From SABY01 sp964523795 (lineage in GTDB: Bacteria; Bacteroidota; Bacteroidia; Bacteroidales; 4484-276): a DNA stretch of 64,000 bases. This document shows positions 17,951 through 27,209 of the stretch, piece by piece; the stretch's first letter is position 1, and each line of letters opens with the position of its first letter. The position numbers and the translations under genes were made by a program. The notes below the pieces were generated by a model. The model saw only the letters and a program-made list of their open reading frames with translations. It did not search any database and had not been told where the DNA came from. The stretch is from positions 1-64,000 of the forward strand of contig CAZGAO010000018.1 in NCBI GenBank assembly GCA_964523795.1. Direction: 5' to 3'.

Positions 17951-18288
17951 AAACCCGCTTCCTTTTCCTCTTTCAAAAATAAAAATCCCTCCGGTTCATC
18001 GATCAATTTCCCTTACTGTTTAATTTTCTCTAATCCAAAATTAGATTTTTTTTGGCGTTTTTTACGTTGGGGGTTTACCTCCTCACATCTCCCATCACTC
18101 GTTCGTTTCCCATCATATACAGAAATCTACATACGATTAATATTGGTTTTTTTAAGAAAAAACCACTTGCTTTCAAGGCTTTATCTTCGTATATTACCCG
18201 CTTTGCTTTTATCAACATTGTGAATAATCCAGTTCCCATAAGGGAAAATTTAAATAAACCGAGTCATTCATTTTAAAACACAAGACAG
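17951..18288. other. intergenic region before the frameshifted surface gene
   Basis: This is an AT-rich spacer. A TATCTTCG near 18181-18188 resembles a degenerate -7 box. Otherwise I see nothing in it. Confidence 0.35.
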
Positions 18289-19529
18289 ATGAAACAAACA
18301 AACGCACCTTTCGCACAACAGCTCTTACTGTTGATGGCTGCAATTTTTATTTCGGGCAGCCTGCTTTCGCAAAACACCACCATCACCGACGTATCCTCGC
18401 ATACGGCAGATGCTTCGGCGGTGCTGGATGTACATTCCACGACGCTGGGGATGCTTATGCCCCGGCTTTCCTCTGCGCCTACCAGTCCGGCCACCGGATT
18501 GCTGTATTACCATTCTACGAACAATAATTTTAACTTTTACAACGGCACGGCCTGGAAAACCTTTGCAATTAACGATGATGTGCTTTGGACAAAAGTACCG
18601 AGCGGAGGTTTGGCTCCAAAGCCCCATCTGATTATGTGGGCATAGGCACTACCTCTCCGGCAGGGCTTAGCACCTGGCTTACGGTGAGGGATGTCACCGG
18701 AACTACCTTCCCGCAGTTTTACATTATTGGCATGGCCGATGGAGATGCTTCGATGAAGTATGCAATTACAGATGGAACCAAAAGTTATTCGCATGGTATT
18801 TTTAACGACCCAAGTGGGTCTGACGATAACTTCAAAATTTGCAACACAGCTACCCTAACCGGTTCTGGCTATTTGGATCAAAATACCATGATTGAGATTC
18901 ATGATGAGAATGCCAAGGCCGGCATTATCGACTTTAACCACCAGAGCAGGGCACGGGTTTTTCAAATGCCGAACCCTGCAACTTTTGAAATAAACCCAGC
19001 ATTTAGCCAGTTAATCCCTTTTTCTACCTGGATCATGGTAAATTTTGATGCTACAGACTACGATGAGCATAGTGAATGGCAATTAGCTCCAAATTCATCC
19101 ACGCCTTCATCATTTTTTCAAGTTACTGAAACGGGTTATTACCAGGTTAATTCAAGAGTTGATTTTGTTTTAGAAGGTTTTTTGGAAAGCACATACGAGG
19201 GGCCAATACATAACCCAAATTATCCCGGCTATGTTTCCATAGCCATTTATGTTAGCAGTGACGGCGGAAACTCCTGGAACATGTATGCCCAAGGTAATAA
19301 ATTACAAGGTGCAGATAATGGAGTGAGTGGTGGATATAATGACCTGCGAAATAACCTAGCTCCCAATGTAAGCGATGTTGTTAAACTTGATGCAGGTGAC
19401 TTGGTGTCAATATGGGTTTGGCAAGATTTAAGTACCCCTGGGATTTCTATTCCCCTACGTGTAGAAGAACAAAACGGTGTAGGTGGCTTTCCCACGCAAT
19501 GCTACGTCTCCATCCACAAAATTAGCTAA
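18289..19529 (+). pseudogene. surface protein (tail-fibre-like/C1q-like), frameshifted
   Basis: Two consecutive frames make one protein. 18289-18645 gives a signal peptide (ending SGSLLSQ) and the Bacteroidetes pattern ASAVLDVHSTTLGMLMPRLS ... GLLYYHS ... NGTAW, often found at the start of tail-fibre-like surface proteins. It stops at TAG 18643. The frame used by 18585-19529 continues with APSDYVGIGTTSPAGLS, the natural continuation. The junction is between about 18605 and 18640, and one missing base would restore the frame. The second half ends in a beta-rich domain with FQVTETGYYQVNSRVDF and LDAGDLVSIWVWQ, like C1q/TNF-type jelly rolls (inference). Either a real frameshift or a sequencing deletion. 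Confidence 0.75.
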
Positions 19530-19550
19530 TCACCATAAAAGCAAATTCGC

Positions 19551-21125
19551 ATGAAAAAATTAATAACAACACTAATGCTGCTTGCTTTTATTGTTTTTGC
19601 CTTCGGGCAAAAGATGGAGCTTGGCAGCGGGGCTTATGTAAACCAAAATCAGGGTGCATACATAACGGTGGATGGCGGCTTGGTTACCAATACCAATGGC
19701 AGCTTTACACTCGAATCGAATGCTTCGGGAACAGCCTCGCTCATTATTACCGGCAGCGGCACTACCACCACCAGCGGCAATATCACCGTTGAACGTTTCC
19801 TGGAAGCCAACCTGTGGCACTATATTTCGGGACAAAGTAATATTGCCGGAAACTTTAGCACCCTGAGTATGGGACTGGGCACGCCGGGCAGCACCAGCAA
19901 TGCGTTTTTCCGCTGGGAAGAAGATTATTTATATAACACCGTTACCGGTATTTGGGTGGATATCCTGAATGGGGAAGATGGCACTGGAACCACATCACTC
20001 ATGAGCAGTGAAGGATTTGTGGCCTGCAAGGGCTATTCGATAAGTTATGCCACAAACGACAAAACCCTCAGCCTTAGCGGTGTTCCTTACACCTCCAATC
20101 AATCCATCACCCTCGCTCTTACTTCGGGTAGCACCGGTGAGGGCGCCAACCTGGTGGGCAATCCTTTTTGCTCCTCCATCGCCATTAACAAGCCTGCGGA
20201 TGCGAGCAATAATTTCATCGATCAAAACTCCGGCGTGCTGGCCACCTCGTACCAGGCAGTATATTTTTGGGACGAAAGCGGCACCTGGAACGGCACAAGC
20301 GATGCCGATTACAAGGCTATCAATAATTCCGGCGCAGCCATCTTTGCCGAACCGGGTCAGGCCTTTATGGTGGTGGCCAAAACTGATGGTGCCACGCTGA
20401 ATTTCAATACCAGCATCCAAAAACATGGAGTAGCCACATTTTACAAAAACCAGGGTGATGCTAGGCCACGCATAAAGCTGGTGGTGTCGGACAACGTGCA
20501 GCATTACAACAGTACCGAAATCGTTTTTCTTGCGGGCATGACCGCCGGACTGGATCCCTCGTATGATGCAGCCAAGTTTAAAGGAAACCCCGCACTGTCG
20601 CTTTATACCCGTCTGCTTGATGATAACGGTGAAGACTTTGCCATACAGGCACTACCCTTCGTGGATATGGAAAACTTTGTAATCCCGCTTGGCGTGGACG
20701 TGGCTTCAACAGATGTATTTGAATTTACAGCCGTGCAGGAAAACATGGATCACTACAACATTCTGCTCGAAGACCGCGAATTGAACATCGTAACAAACCT
20801 TCGCTGGGAAAGCTATTATGCTGAAATTAGTAATAGTGGAATCGGGAGGTTTTACCTTCACTTTAAGGATGCCACAAGCATTGGTGAAATTAACACAGCA
20901 CCCACTGTTACCTGCAGGTATTTCGATGGTAAAATCAGAATCAGTAATCCTGACCTGCAAACAGGAATGGTAAGCCTGATAAACACACAAGGCCAGGTAT
21001 TGCATAGCGCAAGGATGAATGGCGAGGCGACCATGGAAATACCGGTTAATCAAGCGGCAGGTGTTTACATCATGCTGGTTCAAACTGAAAAGAGCAAATT
21101 GGGCAGCAAGGTCTTTATCTATTAA
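19551..21125 (+). CDS. exported T9SS-sorted surface protein
   Basis: A 524-aa protein with a signal peptide (1-20, ending AFGQ). It has a long beta-rich, G/S/T/N-rich body of the kind seen in Bacteroidetes surface proteins (for example TLESNASGTASLIITGSG near 50). A C-terminal sorting-domain-like end runs about 450-524 (QTGMVSLINTQGQVLHS ... GVYIMLVQ ... GSKVFIY). Export through the outer membrane by T9SS is likely from family knowledge. Substrate and partner are unknown. It lies 22 bases after the frameshifted gene and is probably in one operon with it and the 78-aa gene downstream. Confidence 0.75.
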   Translation: MKKLITTLMLLAFIVFAFGQKMELGSGAYVNQNQGAYITVDGGLVTNTNGSFTLESNASGTASLIITGSGTTTTSGNITVERFLEANLWHYISGQSNIAGNFSTLSMGLGTPGSTSNAFFRWEEDYLYNTVTGIWVDILNGEDGTGTTSLMSSEGFVACKGYSISYATNDKTLSLSGVPYTSNQSITLALTSGSTGEGANLVGNPFCSSIAINKPADASNNFIDQNSGVLATSYQAVYFWDESGTWNGTSDADYKAINNSGAAIFAEPGQAFMVVAKTDGATLNFNTSIQKHGVATFYKNQGDARPRIKLVVSDNVQHYNSTEIVFLAGMTAGLDPSYDAAKFKGNPALSLYTRLLDDNGEDFAIQALPFVDMENFVIPLGVDVASTDVFEFTAVQENMDHYNILLEDRELNIVTNLRWESYYAEISNSGIGRFYLHFKDATSIGEINTAPTVTCRYFDGKIRISNPDLQTGMVSLINTQGQVLHSARMNGEATMEIPVNQAAGVYIMLVQTEKSKLGSKVFIY

Positions 21126-21130
21126 AAATA

Positions 21131-21175
21131 CCGGCCTGGTGAGCGATTTAAAAATATTGCAATATACCAGGCCGG
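21131..21175 (+). terminator. 10-bp inverted repeat after the T9SS gene
   Basis: Perfect arms ccggcctggt (21131-21140) and accaggccgg (21166-21175) with a 25-base AT-rich loop. The T-tract after the stem is weak, so it may be a weak terminator or an attenuator before the next small gene. Confidence 0.5.
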
Positions 21176-21213
21176 CATATTTATGTTACAAAAACATTAA
21201 ATAGTTGTGAAAA

Positions 21214-21450
21214 ATGAAAACAATCAGCATATTTATCATCCGGCTCATATTTATCATCTTTTTTGCACTTGCAGGCACAGCATCCATTGCGCAGGAGCCA
21301 CCACCCCCGCCACCTGATCATGGCGATTCGGGCAACGTACCCGGTGGAGGCAGCGACCTAACAGGTGGAATCGCAATACTGCTCGCGCTGGGCGCAGGAT
21401 ACGCAGGAAAGAAAATATATGGTCATCGTAAAAGGAAACTAAGCTCATAA
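21214..21450 (+). CDS. small exported protein with PID-CTERM-like tail
   Basis: A 78-aa protein. It has a signal peptide (about 1-25, ending ASIAQ), a run of six prolines, a glycine/aspartate-rich linker (DSGNVPGGGSDLTGG), a hydrophobic helix (about 52-65) and a basic end (KKIYGHRKRK). This tripartite glycine-helix-basic tail resembles the C-terminal sorting signals called PID-CTERM in Bacteroidetes, although the exact motif is not fully met. It sits directly after two surface-protein genes and may be processed with them. Confidence 0.55.
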   Translation: MKTISIFIIRLIFIIFFALAGTASIAQEPPPPPPDHGDSGNVPGGGSDLTGGIAILLALGAGYAGKKIYGHRKRKLSS

Positions 21451-21721
21451 GCACAAATTTTGGCGGGTAGCTAATGTTAAATAATACTTAGTGTTCATTG
21501 ACAAACAGATTCGGTGATATTTAATTGACTTATCGTCACAGGCTGAAAGCCTGAAACATCAAAGCATAAGGCCACGCCAACGACCAGTGGCAGGCCGAAG
21601 GTCTGCGACAGGTTGAATGTTAAAATCTCACCAATGATTTTTTTTGTGATGTGTCAGCCCTTCAGGCTGCGCAAACAGAGCAGCAACAAGAATATAGAAC
21701 CCTTTGGCTTTCCTGATTGAC
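21451..21721. repeat. REP-like inverted repeats
   Basis: The spacer between convergent genes contains CAGGCT-GAA-AGCCTG (21539-21553), a further arm set around 'aggccgaaggtctg' near 21592, and CAGCC...GGCTG near 21656-21670. These resemble the Bacteroidetes REP palindromes of 17.2 kb and 48.4 kb. No ORF is supported. Confidence 0.55.
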
Positions 21722-23077
21722 TTAAAAGATTAGCGCGAAAACGGTACCTTCGCCGAGTTTGGAGCGCACCGAGATGGTGCTTTTGTGCAAGTGCATTATT
21801 TGCCGGGAAAGGCTAAGCCCGATGCCGGAGCCATGTTGCTTGGAGGTAAAGAAAGGCATAAATATTTTATCCATAATATCGGGTTTTATCCCGTGGCCGT
21901 TGTCGATTACTTCAATTTTAACTTTCGCGTTCGACTCGCCGGCTAGCAGGGCAATGCGTGGTTTCTCGCAATCTTTTACCGCATCCATGGCATTGAGCAA
22001 TAAATTGATGATGACCTGGTCGATTAAATCGGGATCGGCGGTAATCATCAAATCAGGGGGCATAATCGCACTTTGATAATTAATTCCGGCCTGCTGCATT
22101 TTTTCACCGAGGAGTTTTTCGGCATCTTCGAATAACCGGGATGCTTTAAAATAACGGAAATTAGGTTTGGGTATCCGGGTGAGGTTGCGATAAATCTCCA
22201 CAAAATTCAAAAGCCCCTGGCTACGCTTTTCGATGGTGCTCAGGGCACTTTGCACACTCTCGACATCGTCTTCATCCAGTGCTTTCATCACAACTTTATC
22301 ATCCTGAAATTCGTCCAGCAACATACCTCTTACGGTTCCGGCCAACGAGGAAATGGGCGTAATCGAATTCATAATTTCGTGGGTAAGCACACGAATGAGT
22401 TTTTGCCACGATTCGATTTCTTTCTCTTCCAGCTCGTTGTGAATGTTTTGAAAAGAAATTAACGTATATTGTTGGCCACGCATACGAAACTGGGTTGCGT
22501 TAACGGCCAACTGCAAAAGTTCATCATCCACAAATAGCTTCACCAGCATTTTATCGCCCGCGCCCATGGCCACCAGCCTGGCAGCCAAACCTTCCTTTAC
22601 GGCATCCAGATCGCGGATGTTTTTGAAATATCTGATCTTGAAAAGCCGGCTTACGGCCTGATTAAACTGATCGATCTTACCATCTTCGCGAAAAGCGATC
22701 ATTCCAATCGAAACGTGTTGGATTACGGTAAGCAAATAGTTGAGATGCTCCTCTTTCTCTGATCGGTATTTGCGGAAGGCATCGAGCACCCCGTTGAAAG
22801 CCGTATTCAGTTCATCGAAACCCTTACCAAAACCCTTTTCGGAAAAAGAACTCGAGAAGTCGGCATGTTTGATGCTATCGAGAAAACCGCTGAGCTTTTT
22901 GTTGGTTTGCTCCACATACATGATTAGGGTGTAAACCTGAAAGATAACCAGCAAGCTAAGGATAAAAGGGGAGATGGTGAGGCCGGATTCCAGAAATAGA
23001 AAAATCAGCAAAACCATCGAGGCGAGTAAAATCAGTACCCGGATGATTACCTGTATCCTAAAACTTTTAAAGACCAT
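21722..23077 (-). CDS. sensor histidine kinase
   Basis: A 451-aa membrane histidine kinase. The start at 23077 (MVFKSFRIQV) is chosen over longer alternatives because it directly begins the membrane region and leaves an 11-base overlap with the upstream regulator gene. Two hydrophobic helices (about 9-45) are followed by a HAMP/PAS-like region. The phospho-acceptor box is LTHEIMNSITP (His near residue 233), the N box LLLNAMDAV, and the G boxes DNGHGIKPD and GSGIGLSLS. It would phosphorylate the NtrC-type regulator encoded just before it. The signal is unknown. Confidence 0.92.
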   Translation of the reverse strand: MVFKSFRIQVIIRVLILLASMVLLIFLFLESGLTISPFILSLLVIFQVYTLIMYVEQTNKKLSGFLDSIKHADFSSSFSEKGFGKGFDELNTAFNGVLDAFRKYRSEKEEHLNYLLTVIQHVSIGMIAFREDGKIDQFNQAVSRLFKIRYFKNIRDLDAVKEGLAARLVAMGAGDKMLVKLFVDDELLQLAVNATQFRMRGQQYTLISFQNIHNELEEKEIESWQKLIRVLTHEIMNSITPISSLAGTVRGMLLDEFQDDKVVMKALDEDDVESVQSALSTIEKRSQGLLNFVEIYRNLTRIPKPNFRYFKASRLFEDAEKLLGEKMQQAGINYQSAIMPPDLMITADPDLIDQVIINLLLNAMDAVKDCEKPRIALLAGESNAKVKIEVIDNGHGIKPDIMDKIFMPFFTSKQHGSGIGLSLSRQIMHLHKSTISVRSKLGEGTVFALIF

Positions 23078-24449
23078 ATTTTTCGATTCTACGATACAAC
23101 GAAGCGCGTGTAAGCCCCAGTTCTTTGGCAGCCTTACTAATGTTTCCACCATGCTTATCGATAACTTTACGAATGAGCAGACGCTCGGTTTCTTCCAGAT
23201 TGAAAGTTTCGGGGAGGTTGCCATTGTCCCCATCATCCATTTGCGAAAGGAAAAAATCGTGGGGCTGCAAGATATTCGATTCGCTCATAATCACCGCCCT
23301 TTCCACCGAATGTTGAAGCTCGCGGATATTCCCGGGCCAATGGTGTTTTTCCAGGCGTTTCAGAGTCGAGGCATTCACCCTTTTGTTGGGGAGCTTATAT
23401 TTTTTGCTATAAATCTGCAAGAAATGCTCGACCAATGCCGGGATGTCCTCAATGCGATCGCGCAAGGGAGGCACCGAAATTTCGACGGTATTGATACGAT
23501 AAAGCAAATCCTGCCTGAACTTATTTTCCTTTACCATTTGATACAATGGCATATTGGTAGCACAAATCAAACGCACATCGATGGATGTTTCTTTGTTTGA
23601 ACCCAAACGCACTACCTTGCGGTTGTGTAGTACCGAGAGCAGCTTCGACTGCAAGCTGGTACTCAGGTTTCCAATTTCGTCCAAAAAGATGGTGCCTTTT
23701 GCCGCAGCCTCGAAACGCCCGGCACGGTCTTCCTTGGCATCGGTGAAAGCTCCTTTTTTGTAGCCAAACAATTCGCTCTCGAACAAGGATTCGGTAATTG
23801 CTCCCAGGTCAACGCTGATAAAAACCTCGTCCTTACGCTTGGAAGCTTTATGTATGGCGCGAGCTATCAACTCCTTGCCTGTACCGTTTTCGCCCAGTAT
23901 CAAAACGTTGGCATCGGTAATGGCCACCTTTGCCACGGTACTCATCACCTGTTCCATAGCAGGCGAGTTACCGATGAGGTCGCCCCAGGCATTGTTTTGA
24001 TCGGCAAGGAAAACTTGATTTTTGGTTTTTAAATCGGCCATTTCTTCCTTTGACGATCGCACTTTAAGGTTGGCCTGGATGGTGGCAAGCAACTTTTTGT
24101 TATCCCAGGGCTTGAGTATAAAATTGGTAGCTCCCTCTTTGATACCCTGCACTGCCAATTCGATATCGCCGTAACCGGTAATAAAAATTACCACCGCTGC
24201 CGGATCGATTTCCATGATTTTGTTGAGCCAATAAAAACCCTCCTTGCCGCTGGTAGCATCGCGCGAGAAATTCATATCCAACAAAATCACATCATAATTT
24301 TCAGACTTTAGAAGATTAGGAATGTTCTCAGGATTTTTTTCGGTATGTACTATCCTGATGTATTGCTTCAAAAACAGTCGTGCCGCCAAAAGCACGTCCT
24401 GATCATCATCAACAATTAAAATCTTGCCCTCTGTTTTTTCCATTTTCAA
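23067..24449 (-). CDS. sigma-54-dependent response regulator, NtrC family
   Basis: A 460-aa regulator. The receiver domain (about 10-125) has phospho-acceptor Asp58 in LLDMNF. The AAA+ domain has Walker A GENGTGKE near 185 and a GAFTDA loop near 233 in place of GAFTGA; this variant is common in Bacteroidetes. The Fis-type helix-turn-helix is at 430-458 (GGNISKAAKELGLTRASLY). It activates sigma-54 RNA polymerase when phosphorylated. It is divergent from the adaptor gene at 24656, whose upstream region has a candidate sigma-54 promoter at 24612-24627, so that gene is a likely target. Confidence 0.95.
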   Translation of the reverse strand: MKMEKTEGKILIVDDDQDVLLAARLFLKQYIRIVHTEKNPENIPNLLKSENYDVILLDMNFSRDATSGKEGFYWLNKIMEIDPAAVVIFITGYGDIELAVQGIKEGATNFILKPWDNKKLLATIQANLKVRSSKEEMADLKTKNQVFLADQNNAWGDLIGNSPAMEQVMSTVAKVAITDANVLILGENGTGKELIARAIHKASKRKDEVFISVDLGAITESLFESELFGYKKGAFTDAKEDRAGRFEAAAKGTIFLDEIGNLSTSLQSKLLSVLHNRKVVRLGSNKETSIDVRLICATNMPLYQMVKENKFRQDLLYRINTVEISVPPLRDRIEDIPALVEHFLQIYSKKYKLPNKRVNASTLKRLEKHHWPGNIRELQHSVERAVIMSESNILQPHDFFLSQMDDGDNGNLPETFNLEETERLLIRKVIDKHGGNISKAAKELGLTRASLYRRIEKYGL

Positions 24450-24611
24450 TAGCTTAATATTAGTAGCAAATTATTCCGATAAACTAAAATATCGGCTAAA
24501 GTAAAAAGATTGTTCATATCTGTACAAAATAATGACCGCTTGCGAACAAAACAATTACTTGCAAGAAAGCCCACAGCAGGCGACATTTGCTTTTCAGCCC
24601 ATTAAAGATAG

Positions 24612-24627
24612 CGGCATAGTATGTGCT
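24612..24627 (+). promoter_or_regulatory. candidate sigma-54 promoter of the adaptor gene
   Basis: cggcatagtatgtgct matches TGGCAYRNNNNTTGCW with two mismatches and keeps the essential GG at 24613-24614 and GC at 24625-24626, ten bases apart. It sits 29 bases before the adaptor ATG, next to the divergent NtrC-type gene. The same bases form a small dyad, gcatag...ctatgc. Confidence 0.5.
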
Positions 24628-24655
24628 ATGCGGCGCAAGCGCAAAATGAAGATTT

Positions 24656-25912
24656 ATGGACAGGATAATTGAGAAAAAAAGGTGGACGGTTAAGAAAGTA
24701 TTAACCCTTGTGTTTTCGGCAGCTTTTGCAGGCTTGCTCATTTTCTTATTATTTTTCAGAGACAAGCAAAGCCGACTTTATGTAAATGCCAAACAACTGG
24801 CTGTAGCCGAAGTCAGGCTCGATCGCTTTCAGGAATTTATCCCGGTGGATGCCGTGGTATATCCCAGAACAACCATATATATCGATGCTGTGCAGGGCGG
24901 AACTGTGGAAAGTGTTTTTGTGGAAGATGGGGCACAGCTTGAAAAAGGAGATACGATACTAAAACTGAATAATGCAGACATGGAGCTGCGCTATATGGAT
25001 CAGGAAACACGCATGTACGATGCCATCAATAATCTGCAAAACTCAAAAATCGATTTGGAGCGAAACCAGTTTCTGCGGCAGTTGGAGATCGTAAATCTAC
25101 AAGCGGAAATCGATAAGGTAAACCTGGATTTTAAACGAAAAAATCAACTGTATAGCGAAAAGCTGATCGCTGATTTGGAATACGAAAACGCCGATCGCGA
25201 ATACAAACTCACGATGAAACAGCTCGAAATAGCTTTGCAACTGCAAAGGCTCGATTCGGTTTCGATGGTTAACCAAACCCAACAAATTGATAACTCGATT
25301 GCACGCATGCAAATCAACCTGAAGATGCTCAACAAAAATCTGCAAAACCTGTACATCAAAGCCCCTGAATCGGGCAAGCTCTCCTCGTTTAGCATCGAGA
25401 TTGGCGAAACCAAAGCCGCCGGCGAACACCTCGGTCAAATCGACCGGATGAAGGATGGTTTTAAGCTGCGCGCCCCTATCGACGAGCGTTATATCTCCAC
25501 CGTGCATCTGGGTCAGGAGGCCGAGTTCGACTTTGCCCACAAAACCTACCAGCTCGAAATTATGAAAATATATACCGAGGTTAGCAATGGCTCTTTTCAG
25601 GTTGACCTAAATTTTACGAACGATGAACCCGGGGGCATCAAACGCGGACAAACCGTACAACTGCGCTTGCAGTTTAGCAGCCCCCGCGAAGCGATCGTGG
25701 TTAAGCGTGGTGGCTTTTTTCAGGAAACCGGCGGCAACTGGATTTATGTGCTTGATGCCTCGGGCGATTTTGCCGTGAAACGCGCAATAAGACTTGGACG
25801 ACAAAACACCAATTATTACGAAGTGCTCGAAGGCCTCTCACCCAGCGAAAATGTAATCATCTCCTCCTACAGTTCTTTCGGGCAAAAAGATAAGTTGATA
25901 TTTAGACGATAG
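24656..25912 (+). CDS. HlyD/MacA-type efflux periplasmic adaptor
   Basis: A 418-aa membrane-fusion protein. It has an N-terminal membrane anchor (about residues 13-33), a lipoyl-like half (EFIPVDAVVYPR ... GGTVESVFVEDGAQLEKGD), a coiled-coil hairpin (about 100-215), and the returning beta domain (IKAPESGKLSSFSIEIGE). A C-terminal beta-barrel-like region ends near RRQ/RLGRQNTNYYEVLEGL. It would link an inner-membrane transporter to an outer-membrane channel. No ABC or RND permease, ATPase or TolC gene follows within the window, which is unusual for the family. The divergent NtrC/kinase pair probably regulates it. Confidence 0.88.
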   Translation: MDRIIEKKRWTVKKVLTLVFSAAFAGLLIFLLFFRDKQSRLYVNAKQLAVAEVRLDRFQEFIPVDAVVYPRTTIYIDAVQGGTVESVFVEDGAQLEKGDTILKLNNADMELRYMDQETRMYDAINNLQNSKIDLERNQFLRQLEIVNLQAEIDKVNLDFKRKNQLYSEKLIADLEYENADREYKLTMKQLEIALQLQRLDSVSMVNQTQQIDNSIARMQINLKMLNKNLQNLYIKAPESGKLSSFSIEIGETKAAGEHLGQIDRMKDGFKLRAPIDERYISTVHLGQEAEFDFAHKTYQLEIMKIYTEVSNGSFQVDLNFTNDEPGGIKRGQTVQLRLQFSSPREAIVVKRGGFFQETGGNWIYVLDASGDFAVKRAIRLGRQNTNYYEVLEGLSPSENVIISSYSSFGQKDKLIFRR

Positions 25913-25998
25913 TCATAGCATGGCTTAAAGCCATGCTATGACTATAAAAACCAGGCATGATTGCAAAGTCAGGGTATGACTTTGAGTCATGCCCTGAC
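25911..25998 (+). terminator. two palindromes after the adaptor gene
   Basis: 25911-25943 has perfect 16-bp arms (agtcatagcatggctt) around one base and begins within the stop codon of the adaptor. 25968-25998 has 14-bp arms (gtcagggtatgact) with one mismatch. They could end transcription or be REP-like elements; no strong T-tract follows. Confidence 0.55.
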
Positions 25999-26066
25999 TA
26001 AACCTACATTTTTTACTTTGTTAAGGTTTATTTAAATTCATTATGAATTAGCCACTTTGAATGAAT

Positions 26067-26074
26067 TACCTTTG
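26067..26074 (+). promoter_or_regulatory. Bacteroidetes -7 box (TACCTTTG)
   Basis: Exact TAnnTTTG match 38 bases before the ATG of the CxxCH/T9SS gene. No -33 TTTG is seen at the standard spacing. Confidence 0.4.
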
Positions 26075-26112
26075 TCAATTATCATTTATAAACTCTAACA
26101 CCCAACACTATC

Positions 26113-26895
26113 ATGAAAAAATTCTACACTTTACTTCCTCTGCTGGCCTTACCGCTGGTATTTATTTTTATTGGCTTTAGCTCGGGATCGCCGGGCGGAC
26201 GCACCGGATCGCCGGGCGACAACGCCAACAACTGCACCGCCTGCCACTCGGGAACACCCCAAAACGCAAGCAACTGGATTAGCACCAACATCCCCGAAAA
26301 CGGTTACGTGGGTGGCGAAACTTACCTTATTACTGCCACAGGAACTCATGCCGGCGTAGGAAAATTTGGCTTTGAGCTGACCGCCGAAGACGCAAGCGGC
26401 AACAAAACCGGAACCTTTGCCCTGGTTAATGCCACCGAAACGCAACTGGCCAACAACAACAAGTCAGTTACGCATACCCAACAGGGCAATACGCCCATGG
26501 ACAATAGCAAGACCTGGGAACTGCAATGGACAGCACCCAATGCAGTGCCCGGCGATATTACCTTTTATGCCGCTTTTAACGCAGCCAATGCCAATGGAGG
26601 AACTTCGGGCGATGTGATTTACCTGAGCGAAACCACCTACGGCCCCGATATAACCGGTATTGCTCAAGTAAATCGTGAATTCCGGTTTTACCCAAACCCA
26701 AGCACAGGAATTGTTAATTTAGAAAATCCTGGCAGCACAAATGCCACGATCCGTGTTTTAAATCAAACAGGCCAGGTCATCAATGAGCTTGAAATGAGTG
26801 ATAACTCAGCGCAGTTGAATTTGACCAGTCAGGCACGGGGTGTATATTTCGTTCAGCTTGGCGATACGCCGATGCAAAAACTGATACTCCGATAA
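26113..26895 (+). CDS. exported reelin-like domain protein with CxxCH motif, T9SS-sorted
   Basis: A 260-aa protein with a signal peptide (about 1-22). A CTACHSG motif (CxxCH) lies near residue 42. A beta-rich region (GYVGGETYLITATG ... GKFGFELTAED ... PGDITFYAAFNAANANG) has the pattern of reelin/choice-of-anchor V domains. A C-terminal T9SS type A sorting domain ends QKLILR (FRFYPNPSTGIV near 192). CxxCH normally binds haem c covalently. A single site in this context suggests a secreted monohaem protein, or a degenerate site; the chemistry is not proved here. Confidence 0.75.
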   Translation: MKKFYTLLPLLALPLVFIFIGFSSGSPGGRTGSPGDNANNCTACHSGTPQNASNWISTNIPENGYVGGETYLITATGTHAGVGKFGFELTAEDASGNKTGTFALVNATETQLANNNKSVTHTQQGNTPMDNSKTWELQWTAPNAVPGDITFYAAFNAANANGGTSGDVIYLSETTYGPDITGIAQVNREFRFYPNPSTGIVNLENPGSTNATIRVLNQTGQVINELEMSDNSAQLNLTSQARGVYFVQLGDTPMQKLILR

Positions 26896-26923
26896 TAACA
26901 CTACCCGGATTTGCAAGATGAAA

Positions 26924-26953
26924 AACCTGATGGTCTCGGCCACCAGGTTTTTT
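26924..26953 (+). terminator. rho-independent terminator
   Basis: Arms aacctgatgg and ccaccaggtt (one mismatch) followed by a run of eight T, just after the CxxCH/T9SS gene. Confidence 0.8.
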
Positions 26954-27209
26954 TTATTATCATAAAATCGAAACTCTATATTAGTAATGCAAACTTTTGA
27001 ATATTTGCACTGCAAACTTTATAAACACTATCATTTTCCAACACCAACTTGCCCTCTTCAATGATGTGAATATTTGTTAACAAATATCAAAAAATTTTAA
27101 TTTGATTTTTTTGTGAAACTTTCGTGATAAACTAATGTTTGATTTGCATCTCAAATAATTAAACAAAATATCCTTTAAACTATTCACGTATTCAACTAAA
27201 ATCAGACTC
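26954..27209. other. upstream region of the T9SS lipocalin-like gene
   Basis: An AT-rich spacer after the terminator. A TTTG at about 27102-27105 and ctaatgtttg near 27132-27141 resemble Bacteroidetes promoter elements but do not meet the -7 consensus exactly. No gene is seen. Confidence 0.35.

Noticed and set aside
18605..18640. Programmed -1 ribosomal frameshift in the surface gene
   Set aside because: No X-XXY-YYZ slippery heptamer lies in the correct frame and no following pseudoknot was seen; a base deletion is simpler.
22974..23600. 208-aa plus-strand open frame over the NtrC/kinase junction
   Set aside because: Antisense to two clear two-component genes; no own signal.
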